A DNA stretch of 64,000 nt from Panulirus ornatus (Eukaryota; Arthropoda; Malacostraca; Decapoda; Palinuridae): assembly GCF_036320965.1 (NCBI RefSeq), contig NC_092250.1, forward strand, positions 19,179,117-19,243,116, read 5' to 3'. Below the pieces are notes generated by a model. It saw only the letters and a list, made by a program, of their open reading frames with translations, was not told the DNA's origin and did no database searches. The position numbers and the translations under genes are program-made. Shown in pieces: positions 14,496 to 29,600 of the stretch (position 1 is its first letter; each line of letters starts with the position of its first letter).

Positions 14496-15462
14496 ACAAG
14501 TGTTTAGAAATAATGTCTTCATATTCTATGTTCTTAAAGTCCTGTTAACATCATAAAAAGATCTCTGAAACTATACACATACAATTCTGACCCAAGTAAT
14601 ATATTATGATATATAAACATGACTTTCTCGAGATGTACCTTGTTGTGGTTACATCTCATAAGGTATAACTTAAGCCTTTTGAAATTAGGGTTCTGCCAGA
14701 TTCAGTGCTGCATCTAATTTCCCCACCAATACAAAAAAATGATCAGTAACTTGATAATCGAATAAAGCCAGTTATAATATTAGCTTTCACACTGGCAAGA
14801 AAATGTTGAATGTTTTTGTGATGGACTGGTCTAGACTGGCACTTATCCTCCAGTTGGATTCCAACAATATACTGCCATATCTGGTGGGCAGATGCCAGGC
14901 TTTTGAGCCTTTTCGTTTTTAAAGTATTAATTGCCTAAACTCCAGTACTGGTGTTAAGGTTGTAAAGTATGTTTGCAAGTTTTCATGATAGTGAGGTAGT
15001 ATGTGGTTTATAAGGGTGTAAACACATGAATGTTTGGAAGTGTGGAGCAGCATTTTTTGCTTAGAGTAAAGACTAGTTGGAAGATTGACTTGTATGGGTA
15101 TGGATGGGTTCTGCAGCAAGCAGTGTTCCTGTATTAAGATTATTTTAGATATGAGATGCGGTGGGAAGGGAAGCTACTAATTAAAAAAAATACATGCAGA
15201 TATGCTAGTAAATGACATAACCATTTTGATTCATATGCTTCATAGAGGTTTCCAAAAGTTAACAATTAGAAATGTGATTCCATAGTAATTCTAGTAGTAT
15301 CTGCTGCTCAGATTGCTTTGGTTGGGTATGTATACATACCATATTGTGTTGGATGTTGTGGCATGCACACAAGCTGTTATGTATCCGATTTGCATCTTTG
15401 AATTTGTATACCTGACACTATATCACCTAAGACCATCCCATCTTTCAGGAAAAAAAAAATAG

Positions 15463-15717
<255 letters not shown>

Positions 15718-16823
15718 TAAAATGAACCAAGTGATAGTTTCATGATTTAGCATTAGGGTAGTAGATTTTGTCTGCACCATAGAAGTTTGTGTTTTGAATT
15801 GGGCAAAGTGAAATGAGAAATGCCCACCTCATGTACTGACTTATTTAAATTAGGTTTCTAAGTTTTACTTGTTAGTGTGGGAAAATTCTACATTTTAAAT
15901 GAGAAATGGACAGTTTAGATAATGTAGAAGTAGTGGATGTCTTTTACATAGATATTCTTACGAGTTGTGAAACTGAGAATGTGTTTAGTTCAGTATGTCA
16001 AAAGTTTTTGCTGAGAATCATATTCTTAAAAATGCTGATTTTATAGCATGGAAGGGAGTAGTGCTGAATTAGTTATTGAAAAAAACAAATGCAATGGGTT
16101 ATAGATTGAGCATAGATGCAAGAGTAAGTGTTGTTGAATTGCAGTGTAGCATGGATGCAGTTTAGCTGTGTTTAGCACTTATTCTGCATAAAAGGCCATG
16201 TTACCGATTCGTGATATTGGATGTTGACATTTAGCAGTTTCATGAAGTATGGCACTGTAATGTCAGTTGTAATGTGTTAATATTTATGTCGAGGCAGTGG
16301 GAAAAATTCTCATTGTTTGTGGTATTGTGGGTAATTGATAATGCTTTGGTGTTAGAGACAAGCCATGATTACCATTGTTTTCATGTATATGATTTATTTC
16401 ATTGGAGGAATAATTTTATAGTGAATTGCATCTTCAGGCTTTTTTTTTATATTATTCCCAAATATAATTCATTGGAATTTATAGTGACTGCTAAAATCTC
16501 TTCAAAGGCAGTTGATTTCAGAGGTACCGTTTGAGATGGCACTTGAAGTGTAGTAGTCATGTATCATTTTATCTATCATCAGTAATCCATTCCCAGTTCT
16601 ATCCAGTGGATTAGGTACAGCTTTGAAAATTCATTTGCTCACAGCCTGTAGTTAAAAGGCTGTGTACACATTTAAATTATTTTTTTACATTTTGCTTTAT
16701 GTTGAATTTTCATGATACCAACATCTCCATTTCATACCATTGAATAACTAGTCTGTTACTTTAGTTTCCTCTTTGAGTGCAAGTTTTTTGAAGTGGAATT
16801 TTATATTTTTTAATTTGCTTTAG

Positions 16824-17045
16824 GATCTACGAAATGATGCTACAACCATTAAGGAGCTTCAGAAGATGAAGCAAGAACCAGTGAAGCCTGAGGAGGGTCG
16901 TAATATGGCAGAGAAGATAAATGCTTTTGCCTATTTGGAGTGCTCAGCCAAGACCAAGGAAGGTGTTCGGGAGGTATTTGAAACTGCTACTAAGGCCGCA
17001 CTCTCTGTCAGGATTAAGAAGAAGACTAAGTGCACCCTTTTGTAA
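16824..17045 (+). CDS. Rho1: Rho1/RhoA small GTPase, coding exon 3 with stop
   Basis: Acceptor ttaatttgctttag. It encodes residues 120-192 and a TAA stop at 17043-17045. The exon completes NKxD with DLRND, then carries the Rho insert helix ([17 protein letters not shown]), the SAK motif in [10 protein letters not shown], and the C-terminal helix. The tail is polybasic (RIKKKTK) followed by a CAAX box, CTLL, with Cys189; the terminal Leu predicts geranylgeranylation. Total length is 192 residues against 193 for human RhoA, so the gene is complete with no frameshift. The 3'UTR continues past this point, with candidate poly(A) signals at 19449 and 19952. Confidence 0.95.
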   Translation, partial: DLRNDATTIKELQKMKQEPVKPEEGRNMAEKINAFAYLECSAKTKEGVREVFETATKAALSVRIKKKTKCTLL

Positions 17046-19448
17046 AGGTTAGTAAGGTGCCTTGCAGTTTACTACATTTGTAATAGATTTTCTTTACATT
17101 TTGTGTACTAAAAAATATGATAGCTCGTGCAGAACCTCCACTTCAAGGTATCTAATGAATTATGTTTGTGTTTTAATGGGGATGGGGTATTATTTGAAAA
17201 TGGACTGAGGGGTGGTTGTGGCATGATAATTAACCATGGAGAAAAGAACATGGTCCAGTAAGTGTGAGCAGATGATGCTCTTGGCTAATCAGAGGAAGGG
17301 TTGAACTGAATGGTTTGTTTTTTGATGTAAGAGGAGGATGCTGAATGTGAATGCAAATAAAAGTACGACAGACTAGTTTTTGGAAATTATGAAATCGGAG
17401 TATAAGAACAGTTTGCTTAGTGATAACTTGGAAATTGTAGATAACGATGTATTTGGGAGTGTAGTTCATTAAGAATGGTAAAAAAAATCTGTTCATGCAG
17501 GGGAAAAAACTTGGAATTGTACCAAAATATATTGGGGAAAAGAAAAGATATGTGTGCAAGAGGCTTGAAAAAACAAGTGCTTGTTATATGGATACAATAC
17601 CAATGCTAATATAGATCATTATACTTCAAGAAGTAAAAAGAAGGATTAGGTATTGAAATTAGTAAACTGTAGTTGTAATTTTTTTTTTTTCCCCTAATTA
17701 CCTTCCATCTTAGTGAGGCAGCATCAAGAACAAACAAACAGCAGCCTTATTTGCTCTCATCCACTTTGTACCAGAAAAAGGTTGAAATTTCAGTAAGACG
17801 GATATGAGTATCAGTTACATAGAACGACACATTGATGAGCATCTTTTTGGATGGAGTAGTCATGTAAAACATATGGCAACTTTTAGGTTGGTTAGGAAAT
17901 ATATAGGAGTGCAGATGAGTGTACAGAAGTAGTTGACTAGAACTAGGGTTATTTCAAGATAACATCCCAGAGAAAAGATTGGGGATTGGAGGTGGTGTGA
18001 CTGGAGAAATGTATCTGTTGTGATGAATCAACTCCTCACAGATTAAATAGGAAGCTCTTTTATACATTAGTGTGGAAGTGGTTTACTCTTGACACATTGG
18101 CCCACTTTATAGGAATAGACTTATTGATGGTAGAAATTCTCATTAGCACTGATGATTTTCATATCTTTACAGAGTATTAGTAATGAGATGAGGAAGGAAT
18201 GTACAACGCAGTCTGCCAGAGTGCTACCTGGAGGCCAATAATTGTACTGGCTCCCCTCGCCTCGCCTTCCTTTGTAGTGCCTCGGTCTTTTTCCAGGAAT
18301 TCAGTGTGACCAAAGGCAGTGTTTGCTGTTTCTTTGTTGGCCCTACATCATCATGCCAAGTTAATGACAGCTTAATATTTTCCATGATAACTTGGAAAAT
18401 GGAAATGTCTTAAGGTTTATAAAGTTAAGTTTCTGCTTATAGAACAAGGAAAATGCCTTAGAAAGTGAATACTAGTAATATATGAAGTGATATTTCAACG
18501 GTATGTGGAAATGAGGCCACCATTTACCTGTGTTACTCAGGAAGGGAGTAGGTTGAGGAGAGGGTGTTTCAGTTCAGGCAAGAGGGAGCAGTGAAATCAA
18601 GATGCTGGAATTGGCTTGATGTAGTGTTTACAAATTGAAGAGGAAGGTATTATCTTAAGTACATAAAAATGGGTACCATTATTGTTTACATTCAGCAGGG
18701 GATGCTTTATCAAACCTTCATTAGCTCAAAGGTGAATACTGAGAAAGTCTCATGTTGGTGAGCAGTCAGTGATATTGTGGCAGTAGAATATAGTTGGGAA
18801 CTAGAATTGTGGCTTATTTTTGTGCCACTTTATTTAAATGCTCTTGCTAAGAGGATTTGAGATAAGGGTTGTAAGCCAGGAAGTTCATTACCTATTGTAA
18901 TGATAGATATTGCACATGCCTGATGTAATATCTATTCATTTAGATTAAAGCTTTTGTATAATGAATTTAGGCTCTGGTCTAGGACATGGGGCCAGTTAAT
19001 CTAGACTGCGTTGGACTAGTAAAGTTTATCATGGTGTCCCAATGATAATACTTTTCACAATTGTATAATTATTTGTTAATGCTATAAAGTTGTTCTTGTA
19101 CTCCTTTGTTCTAGTAAGTCACGTTTTCTTTACAGTAGTCAAAAGATATTGAAATCATGCTTTTATTTACTTCAGTACTTTGCTTTTTTCATTTTCTTTC
19201 CCAGCTGCATTACTGATGTATGGTGACTGCAGTACGACCAATGCCAAGTGAATATTATTTTGTATATGGTTCATTTGGTAACCTGGACAGTGGCTCTACT
19301 TATAAGTCATGCTTGATCAATGTCTTTATAAGTGTGCAACTTATCTGCCAAGAAGTAAACAAAAATACCATTTGCCACATGTAGTTAGATTTTCTACTTG
19401 GAAATTTATTTTGAATTATACAAACTGCTGTCTCTTTTAATATCTTCC

Positions 19449-19454
19449 AATAAA
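19449..19454 (+). terminator. Rho1: Candidate proximal poly(A) signal AATAAA of Rho1
   Basis: AATAAA in cttccaataaattatg, 2.4 kb after the stop and followed by T-rich sequence. A possible alternative 3' end. Confidence 0.25.
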
Positions 19455-19951
19455 TTATGTTAGCAATTGTCTTCATAGAGGATTAAATCACTCCCAAGTC
19501 ATAATTTAATGTTTCATATTCTGAGTGTGATTTTTTATATTGATTCGTATGTAAGTACGTACTGTTGCTTGAACCGAGTTTCTTTGGAACTTGGAGCTTG
19601 AAAGTATGTACCAGCTCTAAAAGGAACTTTGCTTGGTAGGGCATCTCCAGGCTACTGAGAATATTGGAGTGCTTCATGTGTACCCCACATTGTTGATGGT
19701 TTTATGAAATGAGCACCGTTGCTTAGTGTATTTAAGGAGCCTGTATTCATAGAGTGCTTCTTGCAAGTTTCATAGTTGAGAAAAAAATTTATTTCCAGCT
19801 CAGTGGCTTGTAGAGCCTGCACCTTATATTGCTGAATTGCTTTTTATGTGTATTTGATGCTAACAGTAACATTATGAAAAGGACTATATAAGGTTAATAA
19901 TGAATAGCTCTTACATCAACAGTGTACATCATGTTCAGTTTACCCTTTTGT

Positions 19952-19957
19952 AATAAA
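19952..19957 (+). terminator. Rho1: Candidate poly(A) signal AATAAA of Rho1 (distal)
   Basis: AATAAA in ttttgtaataaatatg, 2.9 kb after the Rho1 stop, followed within about 25-60 bp by T/GT-rich sequence. A proximal alternative lies at 19449-19454. Recognisable L-tail repeats start about 500 bp further on. Confidence 0.35.
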
Positions 19958-20249
19958 TATGTATCCTTTTACTGAAAGCGTTTTTCTTTGCCCAGTAATT
20001 TGGCTTTCAATTTGTAAGGCAAGGTGGTAGAAATGTAGTTACAAATTGTGTCATCCATCCCCATGGGGAACTGACTGTTCCTGGCTTTTGCTGTGTGTGT
20101 GTGTGTGATTCGTTCACCGTTTCCAGAAAAGAGGTCTGAGCCAGGCTTACATTGAGGGACATTATAAATACTTTAGCCATTCAATATGTGGTGTGGGTAA
20201 ACCATATTCTTGTTTCCCTGTTACTTTATCCAAAGGTAAGTTGCTTAAT

Positions 20250-22430
20250 ATGTACGTAGAAGTTACAGAGGAATGAGTCTAGATTTTATGGATCTGGAGA
20301 AGGCATACAAAAATTGAGTGGAATGCTTTACGGGATGTGTTAAAGACATTTGGGTTAGGGGAACAACTCTTGGATTGTGTTAAAGCCTTCAATAGAAGAG
20401 CAAAAGCACGTGTAAAAGTGGATGGAGAGTTTGGCAAAAGCTTTGGTATACATGTGGGTGTCTTTTTTTTTTTTCACTGTCTCCCGCGTTAGTGAGGTAG
20501 TGCAAGGAAACAGACGAGGAATGGCCCAACCCACCCACATACACGTATATACATTTCAACGTATACATACACAGACATGTATATATATCCATACTTGCTG
20601 CCTTCATCCATTCCCGTCACTACCCAGCCACACAGAAAATGGTGCGAGGTATGGCTGTCTGATATGACCTTTTTCCTTTTATTATTATACTTAACTGCTG
20701 TCCCCTGCATTAACGAGGTAGCACAAGGGAACAGATGAGGAATGACCCAACCCACTCACATATACATGTATATACATAAATGCCCACACATGCACATACA
20801 TTTCAACATATAATATACATATGTACATATCCATACTTGCTGCCTTCATCCATTTCCATCGCCACCCTGCCACACAAAATAGCATACCCCCTCCAGCGAG
20901 GCAGTGTCAAGAACAAAGAAAGGTCACATTCATTCACACTCAATCTCTAGCTGTCGTGTGTAATGCACTGAAACCACAGCTCCCTTTCCACAATCCAGGC
21001 CCCACAAACTTTCCATGGTTTACCCAGACATTTCACATGCCCTGGTTCAATCCATTGACAGCACATTGACTCCAGTATACCTCATCGTTCCAATTCACTC
21101 TATTCCTTGCACGCCTTTCACCCTCCTTTATGTTCAGGCCCCGATTGCTCAAAATCTTTTTCACGATGGTTATTTAACATACACATGGATGGCAAGGTGT
21201 GTGTGGTGATGAGGTATGGTGGCTAGAGACAATCCTGTTAGCAGATGATAGTACTATTTGCTGAGAGTGCATTAGAGTTATAGAGGGATGTTTTTTATCT
21301 TATCTGCAGCAGGGGTGTGTTTATAGATGTGGTGGTCAGGGAGGTAAATGCAAGAGTTTTGGAGAGAGGGGAAGAGTATACAGTTTGCTGGGGATGAGAG
21401 GGACTGGGAAATGAGTCAGTTGTTCGCCGATGATACAGCTCTGGAGGCTGATTCGACTGAGAAACTGCATTAGTAGATGACTGAGTTTGGAAAAGTGTGT
21501 GAAAGTTGAGTGAATGTGAATAAGAGCAAAGTTATTAAGGTTCAGTAGGGTTGATAAAATTAATTGTGATGTAAGTTTGAATGGAGAAAAATTGGAGGAA
21601 GTGAAGTATCTTAGATATCTGGGAGTGGACTTAGCGGAGAGAAGCATCGAATTGAGTCACAGGGTAGGGGAAGGGGTGAAGATTCTGGGAGCAATGAAGG
21701 AGAGAACATTACCTCGGACTTCAAAAATGGGTATTTTTGAAGGAACAGTAGTTTGAACAAAGTTATATGGTTGCAAGGCATGGGCTACAGATAGGGTTGT
21801 ACGGAGGAGGGTGGATGTGTTTGAAATGAAATGCTTGATGACAATATGTGATGTTAGGTGGTGGTGGTTTGATTGAATAAGTACTGAAAGGGTAAGAGAT
21901 GTGTGGAAATAATAAGAGTGTGGTTCAGATAGGAGAAGAGGGTGTGCTGAAATGGTTTGGACATATGGAGAGAATGAGTGAGGAAAGATTGACAAGAGGC
22001 TATATGTGTCCGAGGTAAAGGGAACAAGGGAAAGTGGGAGACCAAACTGGAGGTGGAAGGATGGAGTGAAAAAGATTTTGAACGATCAGAGCCTGAACAG
22101 GAGGGTGAGAAGCGTGCAAGGAATAGAGTGAATTGGAATGATGTGGTATATGTTGACGTGCTGTCAATGTACTGAACCAGGGCATGTGAAATGTCTGGGG
22201 TAAACCATGGAAAGGTCTGTGGGGCTGTGGTTTCGGTTTATTACACATGACAGCTAGAGAATGAGTATGAACGAATGTGGCCTTTTTTGTCTGTTTTCCA
22301 GGCGTTCCCTGGCTGAAGCGGGGGTAGCGATATTGTTTCATGTGGGGCAGGGTAATGCCAGGAATGGATGAAGGCAAGCAAATATATATGTATATGTTGA
22401 TATGTAAATGTATGTGCATATTATTTATTT
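20250..22430. mobile_element. Nested block of old L copies
   Basis: An old plus-oriented L RT fragment (20270-20460, with tttatggatctggagaaggc) is interrupted by two minus-oriented 3'UTR pieces (about 20466-20650 and 20690-21165). L coding sequence resumes about 21200-22160 (gttcgccgatgatacagctc for FADDTA) and ends with its own 3'UTR to about 22380. Many frameshifts and stops; none codes today. Confidence 0.75.
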
Positions 22431-23250
22431 TACTTTGTCGCTGTCTCCCGCATTAGCGAGGTAGCACAAGGAAACAGGTGAACGAATGACCCAACCCACC
22501 GACATACATGTCAACACACACAAATATACATACCTATACACCTCAACATATACATATATATACACACAGACATATATACACATGTACATAATTCATATTT
22601 TTTTTCTTTCTTTTTTTTAAACTATCTGCCATTTCCCGCATTAGCGAGGTAGCGTTAAGAACAGAGGACTGGGCCTTTGTGGAATATCCTCACCTGGCCC
22701 CCCCTCTGTTCCTTCTTTTGGAAAATTAAAAAAAAAAGAAAAAAAAAATGAGGGAAGGATTTCCAGCCTCCCGCTCCCTCCCCTTTTAGTCGCCTTCTAC
22801 GACACGCAGGGAATACGTGGGAAGTATTCTTCATCCCCTATCCCCAGGGATAATTCATAATGTCTGCCTTTATTCATTCCCTTCGCCACCCCGCCACACA
22901 TGAAATAACAATCCCCTCCCCCCGCATGTGCGCGAGGTAGTGCTAGGAAAAGGCAACAAAGGCCACATTCATTCACACTCAGTCTCTAGCTGTCATGTAT
23001 AATGCACCGAAACCACAGCTCCCTTTCCACGTCCAGGCCCCACAGAACTTTCCATGGTTTACCCCAGATGCTTCACATGGGCATTTATGTGTATACAAGT
23101 GGATAGGCCATTCTTATTCTGTTTCCTGGCACTACCTCACTAAAACGGGAAACCGATTAAGTATAATATTAATGAGTGAACAAGTTTTTCTTCGTCTGTT
23201 TCCTGGCGCTACCTTGCTGACACAGGAAACGGCGATCAAGTATAATAAAT
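22430..23250 (-). mobile_element. Old L 3'UTR split by a full S element; two stray L tails
   Basis: A minus-oriented L 3' end (22430-22587) continues at 22860-23075 on the other side of a full S insertion. At 23120-23250 are two tail motifs in plus orientation (gtttcctggcgctaccttgc type), each running into taagtataat. Confidence 0.75.
22598..22851 (-). mobile_element. S element, full length, with 8-10 bp target-site duplication
   Basis: AATTCATA (extendable to ATAATTCATA) flanks the element at 22588-22597 and 22850-22859. About 254 bp, minus orientation, inserted in an older L 3'UTR. One of the clearest reference copies for S boundaries. Confidence 0.88.
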
Positions 23251-23269
23251 ATATACATATATCCTAACA

Positions 23270-23410
23270 TAATCCAAGTGCCTAATTAACTGACTAATTC
23301 ATAGGGGAGGATGAACAGATGGGTGGACTGAACCAAGTATAGCAATCAGGATTCAAACTTGTGCACTTGACACCTGGTAGCCAGTGAATGTGTCACTTAC
23401 AAATGTTATG
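23270..23410 (-). repeat. Possible tRNA-derived SINE remnant
   Basis: On the minus strand, agtgacacattcactggcta leads into a box-B-like agtttgaatcc. The spacing resembles a tRNA-derived head, but no cloverleaf could be closed and no second copy was found. Confidence 0.2.
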
Positions 23411-23639
23411 CCCCTCAGCATTCAAAAGTCTTCATTATACACTACAAGAGTCAATACCTCCCAAAATAGTTTCCTATTCACTTTATTATACACCTTTTGT
23501 AGATCCATAAAAGCTGAAGAAACCTTTTTCTCCATAATCTCTGCTTATCCAAGCACAAAAATTTGATCTACATGCCCTTACCATTTTCTAAACTCACTTT
23601 TAACCAACTAGGCTGAGGGACATTAGTGTACAGAAAAAC

Positions 23640-26600
23640 ATTCTTTGAAATAGTAATACTTCCAATTCACGTTACGGCCTGAAACAATGATAAGAATTAC
23701 TCGAGTGCTCTCATGAGAAAACATATATTTACAAAAAGAAATTGAAGTTTTTGCAACATACTGTGAATGAGGTTGAAATATGAAAGTGGAGACGAATGTA
23801 AAGATAAATATGCACATACATTGGAAACAAAGAAAAAGCACACTGAAATATAAACAATGAAATATGGAGAGTACATTACCAAATTTCGATCCACATGGTC
23901 TTTATTAATGATTGTTCTCATGAAGGAGTCGTATGTTAGAGATGCAAAACACAATAATATCAATATACAGAAGAATACAGGATATTGTAGCATAGTTTAG
24001 TGTTTATTTGTTTAGTACATAATTCCAAACTACTACCAAGACATTTCTCCTCTGGCTTTCTTCATAAAACATCGTATGGGGAGGTGACCCATGATCCATG
24101 AGTGTAGAGAACTCTTTATGATACTGCACTTTCCCTTAAGAGTTAATAGTTTGATTCTGTCCAACTGTAATATAGTGGTTGAGCATAACTAAATGTATAA
24201 TAACTTGTCCACTAACTATGTCAAACCATAAGTACAAAACATGGGTCATTAGCTACTGGAGGTATTCTCAGATTACGGGATTATTCAGTGGCAGCCAAGG
24301 GCCACGTGAGCATTGCTATGCATTATTAAACATGTAGGATTTAGTATATCTAAACACTAACCAATATTTTGAACTTTCCTTTGGAAATAGAATATTGATA
24401 TATAAAAATTCAAAAGTATTACACACAAATTCAAATTTTTGATACTTCAATGTCTGCACGAACATAAGTGGCATCAGAAAATAGTTCCACTGCTGATAAA
24501 GAAAAAATTCCTATATAACTAAACCCCCTCATTCTAAGAAATACAGCACAAAGTGTTACTCCTATAAAAAAAAAAGTAACTAATTAATAAGAAGTACCAA
24601 GTTGAAAAAAGTGGTTAATCATCCAAATTCGTTGCAGCACAGACCTATGATTTTGGCACACCATGGATACTTGGCTTATCATGTTTGTTACTACATCATA
24701 TCTTTGTCTCTGCTACTAATGATGGATTATTGATACAAAGAAATTTCCTTCTGAATCATCACTATAATTAGTACCCCCAAGCCTATTGCTAATTACTCAC
24801 TAATAGGTGCAAGACATAAGGAGCATGCATTCTAAGGCCATACATTGCTTTCCCCATTACGTGTTACATGGTAAAATGTGACACTATAAGATTCTTTCCT
24901 GAAGCTAATTGTAGTTATTTTGGACATAAAGCATCTCTACATACTGCTTAAAGTGTGCCTTCCAATTTAAATGGAGGCAGGAAAAAAACTGATACATGTA
25001 CGGCTAGGCCCTTACAGGATAAGACCGTATTTTATGGGTATCTGACAAAAGGTTACTTTCCCAGGGTTAGCTATAGTTGCTTGTGACATAAGGTATCTCC
25101 TACATACTTAATTTAAATGAGGGCAGAAAGAGGCAACCCATACAAGTACAGGTATTTCCCATACTGGAATCTCTCTCAGAATGTCTCTATAAAATTCCCA
25201 TCAGTCCTTGGGGTACAAGGAGCATTTTACAAGAAAATAATAGACTTTAGAGAGATTTCACATCCTGCAATTCAAACACAAGCCAATAAGACCACTAATA
25301 CACAGTAACTATAGTTGTATTCATATATCTTAAATTCCCCACCAAACTGAAAAAGTTGCTACACGCTGCATTACATCTATCCTAAACTGTTTTATGATCT
25401 AACGAGTAACAATGTTTCGATTATGTTTAACGAAAATCTGCTAAAAACTTCCTCCATTATGACAAAGATATATATACACAAAGCAAAATTGGTGTCACCC
25501 ACCAATAGCAATCCAATGGCTCTTCATCAATCATCCCACAAAACTCTCCCTCCTACCAATCCCCTTCATCTCAAAGTATCAGATACAATTCATCCTTAAA
25601 AAAGAATGTTTCATACCCAAACATTAACCAAATCACAGCTTTCCACAAAAAACTACATACATCCTACTTAATATTGTCATACCTAAAACCCATGCTTTGT
25701 AAAGATATGTGTCCTTGTTAACTTTTGAAATCAATATATGCAGAGTGCTCAGGTCTAAAGTTCCACAGTGCCAAAAAAATACTCTGGTCCAAATATGGTT
25801 TTAACATCCTGTTCTTATACTGAAATATCCAGCGGCTTAATGCTTACCATTTTTCTCAGTACTCTAAAGAAGTTCCTCTAAAACTTGAAAAAATGCATTA
25901 TGAAACTTCAAAGTAGATGACTACTCACTACATAGGGGTTCAAAGGACATTATCATTTCAAAGTATATTCCTGAATCACTTTTTACAAATCACAAAATAC
26001 TAACTAGACAAGTTAAACAAAACATAAATTTGCATATTTTTATTACTTTTTTGAGTTGATACAAAACTTTTGTCATCATTCTCCATTCCTGTTACCATAA
26101 GCATTGAGGCCACTTTGAGTGATGTAGAAATGAAATCATGTATACAGAAGCACACATACAATGCAGTTTTTTGCATTTTGTCATTTTTGAGTTTTTTTTT
26201 AACATGTAGCTTTCGAAAAATATCATGGTCAACATGATAGGGAAAGCTTTTCAAGTAGCTTTTTTTGTTACTCAGCAGCTTATGTTTAATGCCACAAATG
26301 TCAGGAGATTAAAATGGACACTTATATTATGATGAACAATTCAACATCCTCACACCTGTATGGCAGAAAAATTCTAGTTACCTTAAGATTTACACTTTAG
26401 TTACACAAGATTAATCTTTGTTCCTTTTGGACTTGTGAAGCACACAGAAGGTCTGCACTGACCTACAAAATACTTGACTTAGTTTTGTAAAATTAAGAAG
26501 AAAATAAAAAAACAATGTTGGTCACCTATTTCTCTTTCACAAGGAATTGCATATGTGACCAAAACCCTTACGCTATACTTAACGTTCAGAAAAATGGTCA

Positions 26601-29600
26601 TTGAAAATACTTAAAACTTGCATGTCAGTCTCACAAAGCAATCCATTTTATTTTTCATTCATACTGGTGCCTACTTTGACTATACAAAAGCTTTGGTGTA
26701 TGTTTTTTAATAATATTATCATAAAATGCCACATGAAAAACAAAATCTTAGGTGAGGCAAGATTTGTGTACAAAGGATGACCATTATGTAAAATATTAAA
26801 AGAAGCTACGGGGAACTGGAGCTTTGCGTGTCATGTCGTGACTTATGAAGGATATACAAAATATAACTAATAAAAGGCAAGATTTAGCCAAAAGAAACTG
26901 AAGTCACTCGCTAAGTATGAAGCTATCATAATAGAGAAGTACAAATTGACATGATCCAGATTTTGAGGAGGAGTTAACACAAGACCACAATCTTTACAGA
27001 CTTTTTTTTTTATGAAACTGTGATCCAAAGCTTCCCATATATATTAGCATTAGAGGGTGCATCCTTGTACACGTAATTAATTTACCTGATATGCACGTAG
27101 TAAGGCTACTCAGCATATGTGAAATTTCCACTCTTAAGGAAAGTATCGAGCTAATTTCAAGAATTCAGCTGCTCACAACCCGTTTTGCAAATATTCATAC
27201 CTGCATAGCATCTAACAGCAGAAATGAATACTTGCACCCACTATTCAGGGGGCACACACAGTCGAAAACCCCACTGACAAATATTCATAATTGCAAGGTG
27301 TAAATGTATGGGCAAAAATGAATATTTTCATACTCTGGGGTGAGAGGGTGTTTGCATTCTAACTTTACAGCATAATCTCTTAAATGGTTTACATTATTAG
27401 GAGTATATTCATGGCACAATTAAGAAGACACAGTGAGTTTTATTGGACATGACACCCTTTTGAGTACCATACATGTCAGTCTTGACTATTATCTCAAATT
27501 CAATAACTTACTAATGACAAGAAAAACTGCAATATAAAAATGTTTGAAGTTCACTTCAAATTTTGATTAGTATTACCTATACTGGCTGTTTGGGAAAAAA
27601 AAATTATTGTACATATCTTTCAGTAAACTTCCTTCATAGAAAAATTTAGTCAGAAAAAAAAGTCATACTGGTCAGTACAAGAAAATAACCCAAATATCCT
27701 TCAGATGGGCCAGAATACCTCAGGCCCATTACATACCTACCAGAGATTTCATGTAGTATACCATATTACTGACGAAGTAACTAATTTGCAATATATAATA
27801 TACATAAAAATCTAATCCACCAGCCTAGTGCTGTATTTATAGTAGGTATGTAGAGGCCAAGGATGGAAAAAAGTAGCAAAGATAACCAGCCATATCCACT
27901 GCGGTTTTCACAGAAGTTAATCTTGTACATTAACTTCTTCAAACTAGAGAGTTTTCCAGCATTTGTAAACCTTTTCTGGTGCAGGATCTATTATTTATTC
28001 ATTCCCATAATATATTACCACCTAAAGCTGCATAAAACACCTATGTACTCTTTTCCTTCACAGACTTTTTTAAGTTTTCTGCAGTACCTAACTGCCTGAG
28101 TATGACAACTGAAAAATGTGCCACCATAGACCAAGTGGGGGGATGACAATGCAACTATTAAGAATAAATCTTAAAAGGCTCTATTAATGCAATCATCATC
28201 TTTTATGTCAGCATTCCGTTGTCATCGCATTCTCAGAGCCACCTAGAAGAAAGACTACTGCCCACCTTTCCACACATGCTGGAAAACAAGGTCATTGGGA
28301 GCAGGAAGGTTAGCCTGCTTTAAACTTAAAGGCTCCTGCTGCTAACAACGTACTTGCATCATTATCAAAATGGGCCACAGGCATCCACACACTGACCAGT
28401 CTAAAAAGTAGTTAAATCGTATATAGTATATGCTTGGGAGTAGGTCATACAAACCATAGAGAACTAGTATGAAGAGTCATTGGGCATATACTTATGCAGT
28501 GTCACAGACAAGGTTAAACATGGTTAACACAACAGTACCTTCAAGTGCATTATGTATAAATACGTCTATTTTGCGTATTTATCCCTCTTAGTTGCGTGGG
28601 ATCACAGACTTGAACACAGCCTTATAGTTGAGGTATAATTATGGAAACTCATTTGCAGTTCATCATCATTTTCCTACATGAAAGAGCATCAATTCTGAGT
28701 CTCTAATAAAATCTTATTAAAGAATTCTATTTTAGAGACAATTCTTCAACAGTACAGGCATGGAAAAGTTATGATTTGGTATCTGTTCATTCAAGACCTG
28801 GAATATTCCCTCCAAAATTTCTGAAGATGGCTGCCATGGTTATGTACTGATACATGCTATCCTATCCAACAATAAGAAAAACAATGATCTTTGCAATAAT
28901 CAAATTTAAACCATCTGTACAAGCTAAACACAAAAGAAATGATTTTATCTTTATTCACAATAAAATTCATCTCTTTTCCACTTATAGCTTGATTCTGCAA
29001 CATGATTTAATCAAATCTGAAGCCTTTCTGAAGTAAAAGAGCTCAAAACTGCTGCCCTAGTCATCTTTCAAAAGAAAATCTTAGTTTTCCTTGGATATGC
29101 CGGTACTGCTTGACATCATCTATGTCCACAAGTTGCACAAAGTCTTACACATCAGTGAAAAATGACAATGCAAGTGATAAGACGTAATATATGTTTATCC
29201 ACCCCTATAAACGGTTTTGTTTGTCAACTTGCAAGTATTTGTGCTGTGTTGAATAAAACACATCTTAACAATGCTTCCTACCTTTGCAAATACAATCTTT
29301 CCATGAAAAACAAGTTTATGCTAGCTAAGGGAATTAACATAACTAATGATCAGCCCTGACCAAATAACATTCAAAACCCTATCAACCTTGGTCTCAAATC
29401 CAGAGGTCTTAGGGTAAGAGAGAGGGAGGAGAACATTAACCTCAACACCAATTCATTTTCAGTCAGATTAGAATGTAATACATTACTACAGCTAAAGTGT
29501 CAAATAAGTTTTATGTGACAGAGGGGGATAAAACCCACTCGCACTCAAAATGGTGCTGAAATTTTTTTTTACAATACCATCAACATCAAAGTCACACAGA

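Larger units (their letters stand above)
17046..20250 (+). other. Rho1: Rho1 3'UTR/downstream with ancient L fragments
   Basis: Two heavily decayed plus-oriented L pieces can be read: about 17220-17460 (agatgatgctcttggctaat for the FADD region, then aggatgctgaatgtgaatgc for RRKLRVNVN) and about 17820-18060 (FGW..HVKHM region). A degenerate tail motif lies near 17690. The rest shows nothing recognisable; the candidate 3' ends are listed separately. Confidence 0.45.

Noticed and set aside
17230..17559. A 109-codon minus-strand ORF after Rho1
   Set aside because: It overlaps a decayed plus-strand L remnant and has no recognisable protein features.
23270..23410. A functional tRNA gene on the minus strand
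   Set aside because: Only a box-B-like stretch is present; acceptor and D arms do not pair.
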